64,000 nt of DNA from Prostheceraeus crozeri (Eukaryota > Platyhelminthes > Polycladida > Euryleptidae). Both the position numbers and the translations under genes were made by a program. Positions 14,301-26,106 of the stretch are shown here, one piece after another (positions within the stretch are counted from its first letter, which is position 1; the number at the start of each line of letters is the position of its first letter). Below the pieces are notes generated by a model. The model searched no databases, was not told the origin of the DNA, and was given only the letters and a program-made list of their open reading frames with translations. The DNA is taken from positions 1 to 64,000 of the forward strand of contig CAJQUW010006118.1 in the NCBI GenBank assembly GCA_907163375.1, in the 5' to 3' direction.

Positions 14301-17300
14301 ATTCATAAAAGACATTCATGAAGATTAATATTCATGGCATGATCCCATAATATGCTCATGTACAATTATTTTTCGACTTTACACGCTGATTGAAATTGAA
14401 TATTTGTTTTGATCAGTTAATCCACACAAAACCGGCTCAAATATGCATAATTTACTCTATCTAATGAAGACATTGATTTTGAAAAACAACGTTTTAATGT
14501 GATGAATTTTGCCATTATGTGGGTACCACTTATAAACTTTATTAGTAATTAGACAATTGCGTGAATTTAGCTATTTGAATTCTTTTTGTATGTGCAAGTC
14601 CTTCCACTTCTCTCTAGCCACATTTGAAGTTATTTAGACCATAGCCATTTCACAATTTCCTGCCTATTAGCTGGCTGTTACAAGCTCCATCTGTCTGATT
14701 CATCGATTTTAACATCCATCAAAGATTTCAAATTCTGCGTGTTGTGGGGTATTTTTCCTGATGGATATTTCGGCTGTAATTTGCATTCATTAGTTGAAGT
14801 ATGGCTCGTAAGGGTCTATTCTGCCTATCTGAAGTGGATTCACTCAGTGATAATCAATTTATGGGGTCGAAATGTCAGGGGGTCAAAGTGACTAGTAACC
14901 GTTAAAATGGTAAAAAAAATGTTAAAATGGAATACCACCATTGGGAAGCTCACACCTTAAATATGTTGTACCGAAAATTTCATGTGATTTGGAACAGGAT
15001 GTGAATTCTCCCCCCAGGATATGGATGCGCTTCGGAGTCAGGTATGGATAGAGCACAGAGATGGATTCGGCTGTCGCGGTTACTATATCAACCATTTTAT
15101 GCAATGGTGGAGAGATGCGGAAAGATGCGTCTCCCTTTGGCTTACCTGATTGGTCAAGCGCGCGCAATGCATGAGGAAAGTTGTATTATGGGAACACACG
15201 ATCTACCGTTTTCACATTGAAGACTGAACATCTGCCAAGTGACCAGTACACAACTTTGACTCGATGCTTCTCCGTGATAAATTCATCAAATGAAAATAAT
15301 ATTCACACCGTTCGATCCTCACGATCTGACTTCACTGACTGTGTACGTTCAATGCGGTGTCAATGATCTAGTTCGTGAGAAATCAGTCTTGCATTTGCAT
15401 TACTTTCATTGGAAAATGATCTTATTGCCCCTCGGAACTAGTTCTAAGCTCGACCATCAGCATTAAGAAATGTCATCCCTAGACCAAACAACGCAGACAA
15501 TGCAATTTATCTCTGTAGGATAGAGTTGGTCCTATCTACTTTTCAAATTCCCGGCAAAACTTCCTGCTCCTCATGATTAGGTTGGTAGCATTGAATCGAA
15601 TTTCTTCAAATTTCCTTGCTTTTAATGCAGCATTTCTATTAATCTAACTAAGACATGTCAACTCGCCGAAGTTAAATATTTTAGCTTGTATAAATCAACG
15701 AAAACATTTGATTTGAATTTGACTTCGTCTAAATTGAATGTGGTAGATCAATCTGTTATGTGACTTGGTATGGCTATTACGAAGGACCTAACTTGTAACG
15801 CTCATATCGAATGTATCACAAAGATTGCAAATCAACATTTTTATTGTCTACGATAAAAATTTTGTTGCCAAAACTGAGCTGCATTCATTGCATATCTCAG
15901 GTCCATTTTGGTATATGCATGCATTCGTGTAAACTTTCCATGTTCAACTGGAAATTAAATTGTAAATTTGCGATTGTCATTCCCAAAAAATACATGCTTG
16001 TCTTATAGTTTCTCATCTTAAAATATGTACTCGATTTTCTTTTTGAACATGAAGCTCAGTTGACAGGTGATTTGAATTTCAGCGGAATATCATGCTGTTT
16101 TTTTATCTGTGTAGTCAATAATTCATTCGCATACCATCGACGCTCAATCATGACGCATCTATGACTCGATAATTACTTATTTTAAGTAAGGATGGATGGA
16201 ACTCGTGAGCTTGACATAGCAGCAGTCCAAATTTCAGACCTCGATGCACATATTCTTTGTTTCTCAAGCGCTTCTGTCGGCATGAGGTGACTGCATCATG
16301 AATTTATCGAATTGATAACCTTGGGCATAAAGTGGCAGTTGAATTGCACTGTCCAGGAGCCTTGGAGTGATATAGATTAGTTATTCGTCTCTGTTTTCCT
16401 GCCTCACATCACTTTGGAATGTGTTCTTTGGCACGTATCTCCTATGTCCCCTCCGTCATTCCCTTATAGCTTGATCTGCAAGCGCATTGATATGAGTAGA
16501 TGATAACCTGCTTCTGAATGGTAGGAATTGCGTCTTTTAGAGCGTCGCCAGCGAGCTGTCTTGTGCGGTGCCAAGGCGTGACTTTGAGATGAGGATGAGC
16601 CTTCTCGATAATGTCTAGGACTTCGAATGTTGCATGCAGCTTCACCAAAATACGGGATCCGTAATTTCATATTCTTCTTTTCGACGTTTGTGCAGTCATT
16701 GGTCCGTCGAACACCGCAGTACTTGTCCACGATCCGATGTGGATAAATATGACCTTGAGAAGACTGCTTGAGGTTCCCCTTTCCTTAGATTGCAATGCAG
16801 ACCGTTAGATAAATCATATTGGATTGTAAAATTTGTAGTGATGAATGAAATAATTGATGATTAAGGAAGTGTGCTCAGCTGAACTTTTCCCATTATCCTG
16901 TTGTGGTGGAAGTGAGAAGGAGCGAAGTGTGTGAAGTTGGGCCAACTGACAAATGATGCAAATGCGGTTCAGCATATGCCGCAAGTTAAAAGACAATTTA
17001 CTAACGGTTTGACATTTCCGATCATATTCGAGAAATTAGAACGTCATCGGCTTGTTCAAAATGCTGATTTGATTTAAACTGATCCATTTAGAAGCATTTA
17101 CCAAGATATTTAAAAAAACTAGGCGAAGCACTGGAAGTTTGAGAGGATGATACCGGCAGCCAGCACGCACCCGGCCAATGCCCCTGGCGTCGCGCCCATG
17201 GTTTCAAACTCCGTGTGATCTCCGTAGCACAATAGTCATCTGCATGATTTGTGATGTTGAATGATAACCCCTTGAAAGCCAATTTGAGATTGATGCTGTA

Positions 17301-17853
17301 AGGTTTCTGCAAAGTCTGCATGGTCCATGTCAGAACTTTCTAAACTGTTCTGCTGAGGGAGTAGGTGATGTCAGGATAAACTGAGACCGCCTATTCGACC
17401 AAATAACAAGTAACACTCGTCGATTTATCTTGAATGCCAGATACGCGGAGAGCTTTCATTTCTATTTCCTTTAAAATTACTAAAAGTTCTAAATACTCGC
17501 AAAATCAGATGCAGCTGTTCATGTAATACTTTTGGCTTTGAATTGCTTCCACTTCTTTGTTCATCTCCTTAACTTAATTATCATTTATTTCAGGTGCACT
17601 AACCGGAGGTATAAACTTCTATCGCGCAACATTTCGACATCCATCAACCGTCGGTAATGGAATAGTTGACGTGCCTGTGCTCTTGATTTGGGGAACAGAA
17701 GATGCTGCACTCACCATTGATCTTCCTAAAGCATGTGACAAATACTGTAAAGATCTAACTTTGAAATACATGGACGGAGCCAGTCACTGGGTTCAACAGG
17801 ATATGCCTGCGGAAGTGAACGCTGCCATACGGGAATTCATTGCTAAGAAGTAG
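2317..17853 (+). CDS. Epoxide hydrolase, EPHX3/EPHX4-like alpha/beta hydrolase (6 exons)
   Basis: Likely hydrolyses epoxides to diols at a membrane. Coding exons are 2317-2514, 5103-5227, 13340-13452, 13691-13859, 13918-14081 and 17594-17853. All junctions are GT-AG and the phases join into 342 aa, near the usual ~360 of this family. Residues 1-35 form an N-terminal hydrophobic anchor. HGFP (87-90) is the oxyanion-hole motif. The nucleophile elbow GHDWGG puts the nucleophile at D156. The lid carries FFFQMPWLPEW and the NFYRA tyrosine (Y266). WGTED gives the acid D293 and SHW gives H321, completing the triad. Intron 2 is 8.1 kb and intron 4 only 58 bp. A TATAAA about 50 bp past the stop may be a variant poly(A) signal. 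The family assignment is firm, the substrate unknown, and I see no damage. Confidence 0.93.
2515..5102 (+). other. Intron 1 of the epoxide hydrolase gene
   Basis: The intron begins GTAAGT and ends in a pyrimidine-rich tract plus CAG. It contains a short (GT)n run around 3793-3808. I recognised no coding region or mobile element in it; its ORFs have no family resemblance. Confidence 0.5.
5291..5463 (-). mobile_element. MITE with GGCCTCAGCCACACTG ends, copy 1
   Basis: A ~170-bp element whose left end resembles GGCTCAGCCACACTG and whose right end is the complement, ending CAGTGTGACTGAGGCC. Its interior matches, in opposite orientation, the element at 29772-29960, sharing blocks such as GAGCAAAGC and AGAGCGATT. 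No coding capacity. Structure and multiple copies suggest a small non-autonomous DNA transposon; the superfamily is undetermined. Confidence 0.7.
6098..6385. mobile_element. Foldback/MITE with ~133-bp inverted arms
   Basis: The left arm starts GGTTTTACCACC and the right arm ends GGTGGTAAAACC. The two arms are near-perfect inverted copies separated by a spacer of about 20 bp around 6230-6250. TA dinucleotides flank both ends, consistent with a Tc1/mariner-type non-autonomous element. RNA or single-stranded DNA of this segment would form one long hairpin. Lies in intron 2 of the hydrolase. Confidence 0.8.
7321..7788 (+). pseudogene. LINE reverse transcriptase fragment
   Basis: Encodes a piece of non-LTR retrotransposon reverse transcriptase. 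IADREKAFDRIPRDL matches the A-motif region, GVDQSSVLSSFLFILVMNA the B-motif region, and ADDLVLIAET the catalytic (Y)ADD region. It is followed by KKWEEGLGIKGMKVNSTKSK, the usual thumb start. The frame contains in-frame stops (one replaces the Y of YADD, another lies near 7669), and both the endonuclease and the 3' end are missing. A dead 5'- and 3'-truncated fragment of an RTE/CR1-type element, inside intron 2. Confidence 0.75.
8695..12748 (-). mobile_element. DNA transposon with ~475-bp inverted ends, superfamily uncertain
   Basis: The left arm (8695-9169) and right arm (12273-12748) are inverted copies of ~98% identity by eye, starting GGGGTGGCCG / AGGGTGGCCG. Flanking bases are TTA on the left and TAA on the right, so the target duplication is TA, or TTAA with one changed base. 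The interior encodes one spliced minus-strand gene. Long inverted ends, a single spliced gene and high arm identity indicate a recently moved cut-and-paste transposon within intron 2. I could not assign it to a named superfamily; Sola- or Kolobok-like are possibilities, not conclusions. Confidence 0.82.
9241..11776 (-). CDS. Transposase-like protein of an unassigned DNA transposon (2 exons)
   Basis: Exons are 11776-10679 and 10316-9241, with donor GTAAGT and acceptor TTTTTTTCAG; the junction joins in frame as LVVCDGINVNTGW. Total is ~724 aa. Visible features in order: a helical N-terminus (LPTALDCMRHLMYLR ... WEKAGIP), a cysteine cluster (ACKCKSRVTCTCP), a CDQRSKRKMVISIVD motif, an acidic spacer, VVCDGINVNTGW, LYINELPLRHL, SFSGPIGKEI and a helical C-terminus with KQNAYYAHSENIL. 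I remember these motifs from uncharacterised proteins in many invertebrate genomes. The VVCDG aspartate could be catalytic in an RNase H fold, but that is inference. One frame change lies at a T-run near 11504-11509, so this copy is probably inactive. Confidence 0.7.
15061..15439 (+). repeat. Dispersed ~380-bp repeat, copy 1
   Basis: Closely similar, in the same orientation, to 31881-32274. Shared blocks include GGAAAGTTGTATTATGGGAA and CAATGCGGTGTCAATGATCT. No open frame is conserved between the copies, so it is probably a non-coding mobile element or a fragment of one. No terminal inverted repeats were found. Confidence 0.75.
16442..16700 (-). pseudogene. GIY-YIG nuclease fragment of a retroelement
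   Basis: Minus-strand reading gives KLRIPYFGEAACNIRS, then in another frame TPWHRTRQLAGDALKDAIP, then QVIIYSYQCACRSSYKGMT. The last block has the spacing of a GIY-YIG core (IIYSY ... SYKGM). The preceding zinc-ribbon-like and linker blocks resemble those just upstream of the endonuclease in Penelope-like retroelements. The frame changes near 16640 and both ends are missing. It is not the same subfamily as the Penelope element at 19-21 kb. Confidence 0.5.
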
Positions 17854-18960
17854 TAAACTGATCATTCTACTTTTTTCGGAATCACATCCGGTGCATGTTA
17901 GTGTCTATAAAATTTTGTTTGATATAAAAACTTGCTTTTCTGTAATTCTCATGAGTGGCTATTTGGAGGGAAGCAGTTGTTCTAATGCAGATATTGAACT
18001 TACACTGTCGCACTTAGCCGGCACTATCTGCACTGTCGCTTAAGTAGCCGAAATTTTGTAGCTGAAGGTAGTAGCAAGGTAAGCAGGCTTGACCTTTTAC
18101 ACTGAATGCGGGCGTGACTGAACAGTATACCTGTGTTTTAGTGAAAGACCAATTCTTTGAGGCTTCATTTTGAAGTATAGGAAGATGATCGATGTATTAA
18201 ACTTAAATTCAACTAGACAAAATTTTATTTAACATTAATTAAACAAAACTACCTTACTCGCGCAGCAAAGCTTCCAAAGGAAACTTCAAAAACCTTTTTT
18301 TGGAAAACTGCTTGGCCTTGATGATCAATATCGGCTTCTGCTGAAGACAAATTCATGAGAAAAGATGACATGCTGTTAGCAAGAGTTATTCATAGAGTTG
18401 TCTTCCGAGTTTCAGTTAGTCTATATCGGCCACTGAAGTGCACTGTAAATTCTAAGGATGTATAAAAGGCTAAAAAGTATGTGCGAAAATCTGTTTTCGC
18501 TGGTTTTCTCACATAATAGAAGGCACTACCCTCAAATATGTGCGAAAATGTCATTTTTTATTCAGTGTCATCCCATTGTAGACTTATTGAAAAAAATATA
18601 TCACCTGGGTACATAAATGTGATTAAAGATAATTTAATGGATATTTTGCCTAATAACAGAAATTATCTTGTATAATCTTATCACATGGTATATTTGTTTA
18701 TATATTAAATCATTTCACGGATGTTTGAAAAGCATAACACTTTCAAGGAAGGATCAAAGCTTATTATGGTTGTCTGTCCTGCATGTTATACAGAATTGCG
18801 GAATGCACATAGTGTATTGATACATTTGGCTGAATATATTTCTACAATTGGAAGGTAGGTAGATGTTTCAGCAAGAAATCAGATCCATGGTTTATACAAC
18901 ACTATCAATGACCTATTCCCATCCATTCTGCATACGTGATCTAGTGCATATATATATATA
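17854..18960 (+). other. 3' flank of the hydrolase gene, no gene seen
   Basis: AT-rich DNA between the hydrolase stop codon and the Penelope element. It ends in a short (AT)n run (about 18946-18960). No ORF or element was recognised. Confidence 0.4.
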
Positions 18961-19382
18961 AGTAAACAAAAACTCAGAAAAAAGTCATGAATAACTATCC
19001 CAACCGGTTTCGCCTCTTCACGGGAGGCTACTCATGGGAAATGAAATAAATCTATTGGAATCAATCACATTTGTATACATTCATAATGCAGACATCAGAA
19101 TTAGGTGGAAAATAAAAACATAGAAATTATTCACTTATTCAGAGGAGGACACAGCATAGAGATGAAATGTTGTTCCTTTAACTCTCTATCCATGCGGCTG
19201 GCACTAGGATGCATCTGATATATAGGGGCCGCTTCAAAATTAATGTTAAGTGGGCCTCGAGCACAATGGGCTATATGCCTACTAACGGCCAGAACTCTAT
19301 AAGCTTCACTTGAGATTTGTTGGCGGTGAACAGTTATCCGAGTTCGAAATACATCGCCGGTTTGGCCAATATAGAAATCGCC
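18961..19382 (-). repeat. Inverted copy of the Penelope 3' end
   Basis: Reverse complement of 20745-21166, covering the end of the GIY-YIG domain and the 3' UTR. Inverted or tandem terminal duplications of this kind are known for Penelope-like elements and are thought to arise during target-primed reverse transcription or template switching. Confidence 0.92.
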
Positions 19383-19386
19383 AAAG

Positions 19387-20996
19387 TTGCATAAGTATCA
19401 GGATTACTTTGATATTTCGCATATGGATGAGTATGGTTGTTTAACGATTGACCCTCCTGGAAATCTTAAGTTTCGTCCCATTATTTCGAGTTCTTATTCC
19501 CCAACGAGTCACTTAAGCGCGTTTCTGGACGAAATTCTCAAGCCGTTACTACCCTTCATTCCTAGTTATTGTAGAGACACGTTTGATTTCTTGAACAAGA
19601 TAAGATCTTTTACTAATGACAATGCAAATATTGAAAATGCCATTCTTACCACTTTCGATGTCGAATCACTGTATACGCGTATTCCTACCTCTCTGGGCAC
19701 GGATGCTATAAACTTTTGGGTCTTAGAGAAAAGAGCTTTCATTTCCCATAGATTTTCGGTGAATTTCATTCTCTCGGCTATTCATTTCATTCTGAAGAAT
19801 AATTATTTCACCTTTGAAGATGATACTTACATTCAGATCTCAGGTACCGCGATGGGTACTAAGGTAGCCCCTACTTACGCTATCCTCGTAATGGGGTATT
19901 TGGAGGTAAAATTGTATGAGGTAACTGGCAACGTATATGGCAATGGAATATCTGATGAAATAAAGAACAGATGAATTAGGTTCATAGACGACTGCTGGAT
20001 AATTTGGGATCGACGTTTAGGTGATATTGAACAATTTTATTCGATATTATGCGAACTTCACCAAGATATAAATTTCACTATGGAATCTAGCCCTGGTAGC
20101 ATGCATTTTCTGGACGTTCTAATTTATAAAGAAGGAGATAAGTTGGAGACGGATATTTTTCGTAAAGCTACGACACTCGCAATTACGTTCCGTTTGATTC
20201 TGGACATCCGGAACATATAGTTCGCAATATACCGTATGCACTAGCCTCGAGGATTAATGTGATTGTTTCTCAACAGAAGAATAGATTACAACAATTAACT
20301 GAATTAAAGACTACGCTTATAAAACTAAATTACCCTGTCACCCTCATTGACCACGCATTTTGTCGTGCGGCTCAAAATGGAACTCAGAGGTCTCAGCTGA
20401 AAGGTAGTAGTAACAACAGGAATAACAAAGTGCCATTCATTTGTACATATAATAAGAACAATCCCAATGTGTATAGAGATGTAATCAAACAAATTCCCCA
20501 TTTTGATAACTGTGAAATATACAGATCATACAGGCAACCTCCGAATTTGATAAGACTCCTCAACCATAACAATAGGCCAACAATCAAAGGTATCACCAGA
20601 TGCGAAGAAGCTCGATGTGGATGTTGTGATCTTCTAATCACAGGTAATCAGATAAGTCTGAAGAACAATGAGCCCTTCAAGATTAAGACCAACATGAGCT
20701 GTACCTCCAAGAATCTGATTTACGTTCTTCGGTGTAAGTCCTGTGGCGATTTCTATATTGGCCAAACCGGCGATGTATTTCGAACTCGGATAACTGTTCA
20801 CCGCCAACAAATCTCAAGTGAAGCTTATAGAGTTCTGGCCGTTAGTAGGCATATAGCCCAGTGTGCTCGAGGCCCACTTAACATTAATTTTGAAGCGGCC
20901 CCTATATATCAGATGCATCCTAGTGCCAGCCGCATGGATAGAGAGTTAAAGGAACAACATTTCATCTCTATGCTGTGTCCTCCTCTGAATAAGTGA
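19387..20996 (+). pseudogene. Penelope reverse transcriptase / GIY-YIG endonuclease, partial
   Basis: The reverse transcriptase begins within the fingers (NLKFRPIISS). It shows TTFDVESLYTRIP (motif A), SGTAMGTKVAPTYA (motif B), RFIDDCWIIW (motif C with catalytic DD) and MHFLDVLIYK. A linker follows, with a cysteine-containing CEEARCGCC segment. The endonuclease reads NLIYVLRCKSCGDFYIGQT (GIY-YIG core), then RTRITVHRQQI and RELKEQHFISMLCPPLNK to the stop at 20996. About two breaks lie in the reading frame and the N-terminus is absent, so this copy is dead. Confidence 0.88.
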
Positions 20997-21194
20997 ATAA
21001 TTTCTATGTTTTTATTTTCCACCTAATTCTGATGTCTGCATTATGAATGTATACAAATGTGATTGATTCCAATAGATTTATTTCATTTCCCATGAGTAGC
21101 CTCCCGTGAAGAGACGAAACCGGTTGGGATAGTTATTCATGACTTTTTTCTGAGTTTTTGTTTACTTATTTAATGCCATTTTGATACCTGTCTT

Positions 21195-21199
<5 letters not shown>

Positions 21200-21254
<55 letters not shown>
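21200..21254. repeat. (AT)n microsatellite
   Basis: About 27 uninterrupted AT dinucleotides directly downstream of the Penelope 3' end. It probably represents the insertion target, with the partner run on the left side. Confidence 0.95.
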
Positions 21255-21256
<2 letters not shown>

Positions 21257-21514
21257 AGGAATGGAGGAAAGAAAGAGGTTGTTGAAAGAGGAAAAATGTC
21301 AGGATTATGCTGTGTAAGCGGCTAAAAATTACAGATCGCCAATTGTGGATCCTCGGATGCGATCTTGGTCGCTCTGATAATGAATTGTGCACTATACTTG
21401 CGTAGCCATACACTTCAAATTACATCAGTTAGGTAGAGTTTTAAGTGATGCTGATTGTTCAAGTCAGCTGTTTTATTCGGTAGTGCATGTTTCTGGCAAC
21501 ACGTTTCTCACTAG

Positions 21515-21667
21515 TGTTACAGAATGCTTCCACTTTTCTGTATTATAAATAAAAACAAGACGTGTTTTACCACTCAAGTGCTCAGCTGTTCGAGGTGTGT
21601 ATTTTATTTAAACAGATGAACGTTTAAACAAATATATCACAATCAATTAAATACATTAAACACAACA
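21515..21667 (-). repeat. 3' LTR of the Gypsy element
   Basis: Matches 26126-26277 with about two differences. It is bounded by TGTT at one end and CAACA at the other and contains TATAAATA-like sequence. Confidence 0.92.
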
Positions 21668-21682
21668 TTCCTCCTTCCTTAA
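21668..21682 (-). promoter_or_regulatory. Polypurine tract of the Gypsy element
   Basis: Read on the minus strand, the bases just before the 3' LTR are AAGGAAGGAGGAAT. This purine run is in the expected place for plus-strand priming. Confidence 0.75.
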
Positions 21683-22029
21683 TCCGAATCACCCATCTAT
21701 TGATCCGATCAGTCCATTGATTGAATAGAAGCACTGAAATGAGTCACTCGTCAATACACCGGCACCGAAGAACTATAAGATAGAAAATGCATAATTTGCA
21801 CGCAATAGTCCATGGGATGATTTCATAAAACACATGACAATCCGATGCACAGAACATAATAGTATAAGCTTTACATTTTACAAAATCAGCTTTATACTAC
21901 GTAACAAGAATACCTGTATATGCACGAAATTTACTTCAATCAACGTGATTAACAAATTTACAGATTTGCAAGCATAGATACTATCAAACAACTTTCATGA
22001 AATATCAAAATGTTGATCATGCTAATAAT

Positions 22030-25000
22030 TCAAGAAAACATAAAACGATGTACAGGTTTAGCAGTCCGCGTACTACGAGATCGAGCAATACCACACACAG
22101 GGTTAGGGCTATCATCTGATACGTCATCATCATTAGTCCTACCTAACTCATCGACTTCATTCCTCAAATTTGCTTGTGGATCTATTATCCCGACCTCTTC
22201 ACCTGTCACTACGTCTGCATGACCCTCATCTCTTTCCTCCTCAGAGATAGATTTCTTCGGTTTGACTTGAGATTCGTGACGCCGTACGATTTGTCCATCT
22301 TTGCCTTCCAACTCCATCATCTTTCCTCGATGCTGTATAATTTCGCCGAATTGATACTCTTTTTTCAAAGGCAGTTTATAGAATCCTGTATTCTGTAACG
22401 TTTTCGTAGGTGTCCTCACGTCTCTTCCTAGCAACATCATTGCCGGAGTGATTCCCGTCGTCGAATGAGGTATATTTCTATAACTCATTAAGAACCTATC
22501 GGCTGCCTTTTTCAAATCATGTGCACGATTAACTCTCACATGCTCTTTGAAAGTACGAACCATTCTTTCAGCCAATCCGTTACTACGTGGCGAATACTCC
22601 GAAGATGTGAGATGCTGACACCCATTGTTAAACAACCATGCCTCCAGTTCCTTAGCGATCAAGCTCGGTCCATTGTCGGAAACTAGAGTTTCTGGGATTC
22701 CAAATCGAGAAAAAATGTTTCGCAAAGAATTCTGTAACGTATTTTCTTTCATATCCTTGGTGATATAAATTTCTGGCCACCTACTGAAAGCGTCCACGAA
22801 GACTAAGAATGTCTGACCATTGATTTCTCCAAAATCAATATGAACTCGTTCAAATTGCTTTCTTGCCTCAGGCCAACTACTCCATTGCTTTGCGTTTGAT
22901 GATTTCGGTTTCAAGGCTGAGCATTCAGGACAATTACCTATCATTTCCTCAATCATTTTTGACATACCTGGCCAATAGAAACTATTCCTTGCATGGCTTT
23001 TACACTTTTCGATACCGAAATGATCTCGATGGATTTCCTGAAGCACAATATGTCTCAATTCATCGGGAATGACTAATGCATTTCCTTTATACACGAGACC
23101 ATCAACAATTGTTAGGTCATTTTTTACGTTCTTGAATTCAATCAAACGAGAATCAATAACTTTCGGAAAACCAGTACGAATATAATCTTTTAAGGTTGTC
23201 CACTTCTCCTCATTCATTATTCGAGTCAATTGCTTTTGGATCTGCGGTAACGGAGTATGCCAAATCATGTTGATACTCATTTCTTTACCTTCAACATTAC
23301 CACATCTGGACAATAAGTCCGCCAAGTGCATATCTTCAGATCGCGCGCACTCAATATCGAAATCGTAGGCCATTAGGGTGATTGCCCACCTTTGCAATCT
23401 AGCTGCCGTAATTGTATTCACACCTTTCTGTTTGTCAAAAATAAAAGTGAGCGGTTTATGATCGGTGATCAATTTGAATTTTCGATTCAAGAGAAATTTT
23501 GATAGCTTTTTAATCGACCAGACTATTCCCAAAGCCTCACGCTCTATTTGGCTATATGACTGTTCCGCTTTTGTCAAAATCTTCGACACCGCCATAACTG
23601 GATGTCCGCTCTGTTCCAGAATTCCTGCTATTCCTTTCTGGCTAGCATCACATGTAAGAGTAACTGGTTCATCAGGACGGTACGGCCTCAACAATAATGG
23701 GCTCAATAAACATTTCTTGATGATATCAATTGCCTTCTTTTCCGCAGCACCCATGCGAAACTGAACATCTTTTTTTAACAAATGGTATAACGGAGCTGTC
23801 TTATCCGACAAATTTCGGAAATACTTAGCATAAAACTGCAGACTCCCTAACCAGCTTTGAAGTTCCTTTTTGTCTGATGGGTATTTGGCAACTCAAATTG
23901 TTTCAACTGCGGTACGATTTGGTCTAAGACCCTCATGTGTGATAGTGTGCCCAAGGAAGTTAATCTCCGTTTTGCTAAACTCGCACTTACTGTGGTTTAT
24001 AGCAACGTTATGATCCTGCAATCTGGTCAACAACCGATTCAAATTTTCATCATGTTCCGCCGTGTCCTTCCCCATTACTAGAATGTCATCCATATATGAA
24101 ATGACACCTGAAAGCCCTCTGAGGATTTTCACAAGAACTGATTCAAAGATTCCTGGACTCGCACTAATTCCATACGGCAATCGCTCATACCTGTAAAGCC
24201 CGAACGGAGTGTTAATTGTAGTCAAGTCTTTACTTTTTTCATCCAGTACCAGCTGCAGATAAGCATGCTCTAAGTCGATATGCGAATAAATTTTGTTACT
24301 TCCTAGTCTCATAAACATGTCATTCACATTCAAGTTCTGGACTGGGACTTGTTTAACAAACTTTTTCAACGATACCTTGTAGTCACCGCAAATTCGAACT
24401 CCTCCTGTTCTTTTCTGTACAACTACAATCGGAGTGGCATTAGAAGCGCTTTCGACCTTTTTGATAATTCCTTCATCTTCCATTTCCTGCAAACGTTTCT
24501 GGACATCCTTTTGAAGCCCAAACGGTATCGGCCTAGCCTTGCAGAATGGTAACGTGCAGTCTGGATCAACAGGTATATTAGCCTTAACTTCAGAGATAGG
24601 TTTCTTCGCATCTACAACGGTGTTTACGTGGAATGTAACAAACACCAACCTTTCGCTTGTTTCACAACTTAACAAGGACGGTGATTCGTTATCATCGTGC
24701 ACAACAAATTCTGCTTCGAAACTTTTCTCCTTATTCTCAATTGTAGCAATAAATCGGCCTACAACAGTCACTGTGAAACCTCCGTATACCTTGATCTTCT
24801 CACCTGACGTTTTCCACATTTTACATTTAACGTGTCGTTGCTTCATATACTCCCACGAGTTTCTATTGACTACATTGGTTGTCGCACCTGTATCGATGAG
24901 GAACACGCTTTCCACGCCGCCTACTCTACACGTCATACTAACGCCTTTCTTAGAAAAATGGCCATCATTTAACGAAAACAGATACTCATCACTGTCATTA

Positions 25001-25842
25001 TTATGTTCAACTTGCTTTACTGACTGCGTTTGCTTTCCCTTGGCTTTATTTTTGGTGTGACAAACAATTGCAAAATGTCCTACCATGTTGCATTTAGTAC
25101 ACTTCTTATTTCTCGCTGGGCAAGATAAATCAGAGCTTCTGTGACCTTGATAGTTACAACGATAACATTTGAATGCATTTTGTGCAAATTTTTTGTCGCC
25201 TTTTTTCTGCTGCTGTGTTCGCGAATTATCAGTTTGCGTACTTAGTGGTTTGACAAAGTTTACCATCGGTTTATCGCTACACGCCTGACCTTCATACGAC
25301 CTTTCTTGCAACTCTGACACCTCAAATGCTCGCGCTAACATCATAGTCTCTTCCAAAGTGATTTCCCCTTTCTCCAAAACTCTGCGTCTTAACCTCTTAT
25401 CCCGACATCCGTCAATAAACTGACCCCGGATCTGATCATTTTCATCAACAAAATCGCATTTCGCCGCACTTTGTTTCAACCGAGTTAAAAACTGATCGCA
25501 ACCTTCCTCCCTCTGCTGAATTAACTTGCGAAATAGATGACGCTCAAACGTTTTACTGGTTTTAGGAATGAAGTGCTGATTAAGCCTATCAACTGCGATC
25601 TCTAATTTATTTTTCTTCGTCTCATCTCCTACGGCTGAAAGAGTGTCATAAATATCTTGTACAGTGTCACCTGCTAAATGTAACAACAAAGAAGCTTGTT
25701 GCCCTGGGTCTGTTATTGCTCGACCGTCGATCATATATTTAAAACTACGAAGCCATTTTCTCCACCTCTCAGCAATGTTACTATCATGAGATACATCAAA
25801 TGCTGGCAGTGAACAATTATCAAAGCTTATAGGCTTGCTCAT
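22030..25842 (-). CDS. gag-pol: Gypsy gag-pol coding region
   Basis: Begins at ATG 25842. Gag occupies roughly 25842-25200. Two CCHC zinc knuckles (CYRCNYQGH ... CTKCNMVGHFAIVC) lie near 25060-25180. The aspartic protease LIDTGATTNVV is near 24880. Reverse transcriptase with YMDDILV lies about 24550-23900, and RNase H with TCDASQKGIAGIL about 23780-23400. The integrase zinc finger (HRDHFG ... CPECSALK) and DDE core (IDFGEINGQ, VSDNGPS, AERMVRTFK) run about 23030-22450, followed by a basic C-terminus. It resembles the invertebrate K02A2.6-like Gypsy clade. About one break is present. Confidence 0.9.
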
Positions 25843-26106
25843 GGTACATCAACGTATTAAAACTTCGCCTTAACAAAATAAATTTCACTGTTCAGATTAA
25901 ACTTCCGATTACATAAAATGTCGAGAGTTAGATTCAGAAAGACATAACACTGACAGTTTCACCTCAAAACACAATTCAATTGTACAACTTCACACGATCC
26001 GGTAGTTATGCAACCAATTTAACTTATTTCGCCAATAACATCGACCATAATGAATTAAATCACAAGACTTTTCCACTTCGTCTTCTAATTGAATAAAGTA
26101 GTTTTT

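Larger units (their letters stand above)
14082..17593 (+). other. Intron 5 of the epoxide hydrolase gene
   Basis: A 3.5-kb intron from GTGAGT to CAG. It carries the dispersed repeat at 15061-15439 and a minus-strand GIY-YIG fragment near 16442-16700. The remainder is AT-rich, with nothing I recognise. Confidence 0.55.
18961..21166 (+). mobile_element. Penelope-like retroelement, 5'-truncated, with inverted terminal copy
   Basis: The body encodes reverse transcriptase followed by a GIY-YIG endonuclease, the hallmark of endonuclease-positive Penelope-like elements. The first 422 bp (18961-19382) are an inverted copy of the last 422 bp (20745-21166), differing at only two positions by eye. The sense reading starts inside the reverse transcriptase, so the copy is 5'-truncated. 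AT microsatellites flank both sides (about 18946-18960 and 21200-21254), a common target for this class. Recent by arm identity; the coding part has about two breaks. Confidence 0.9.
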
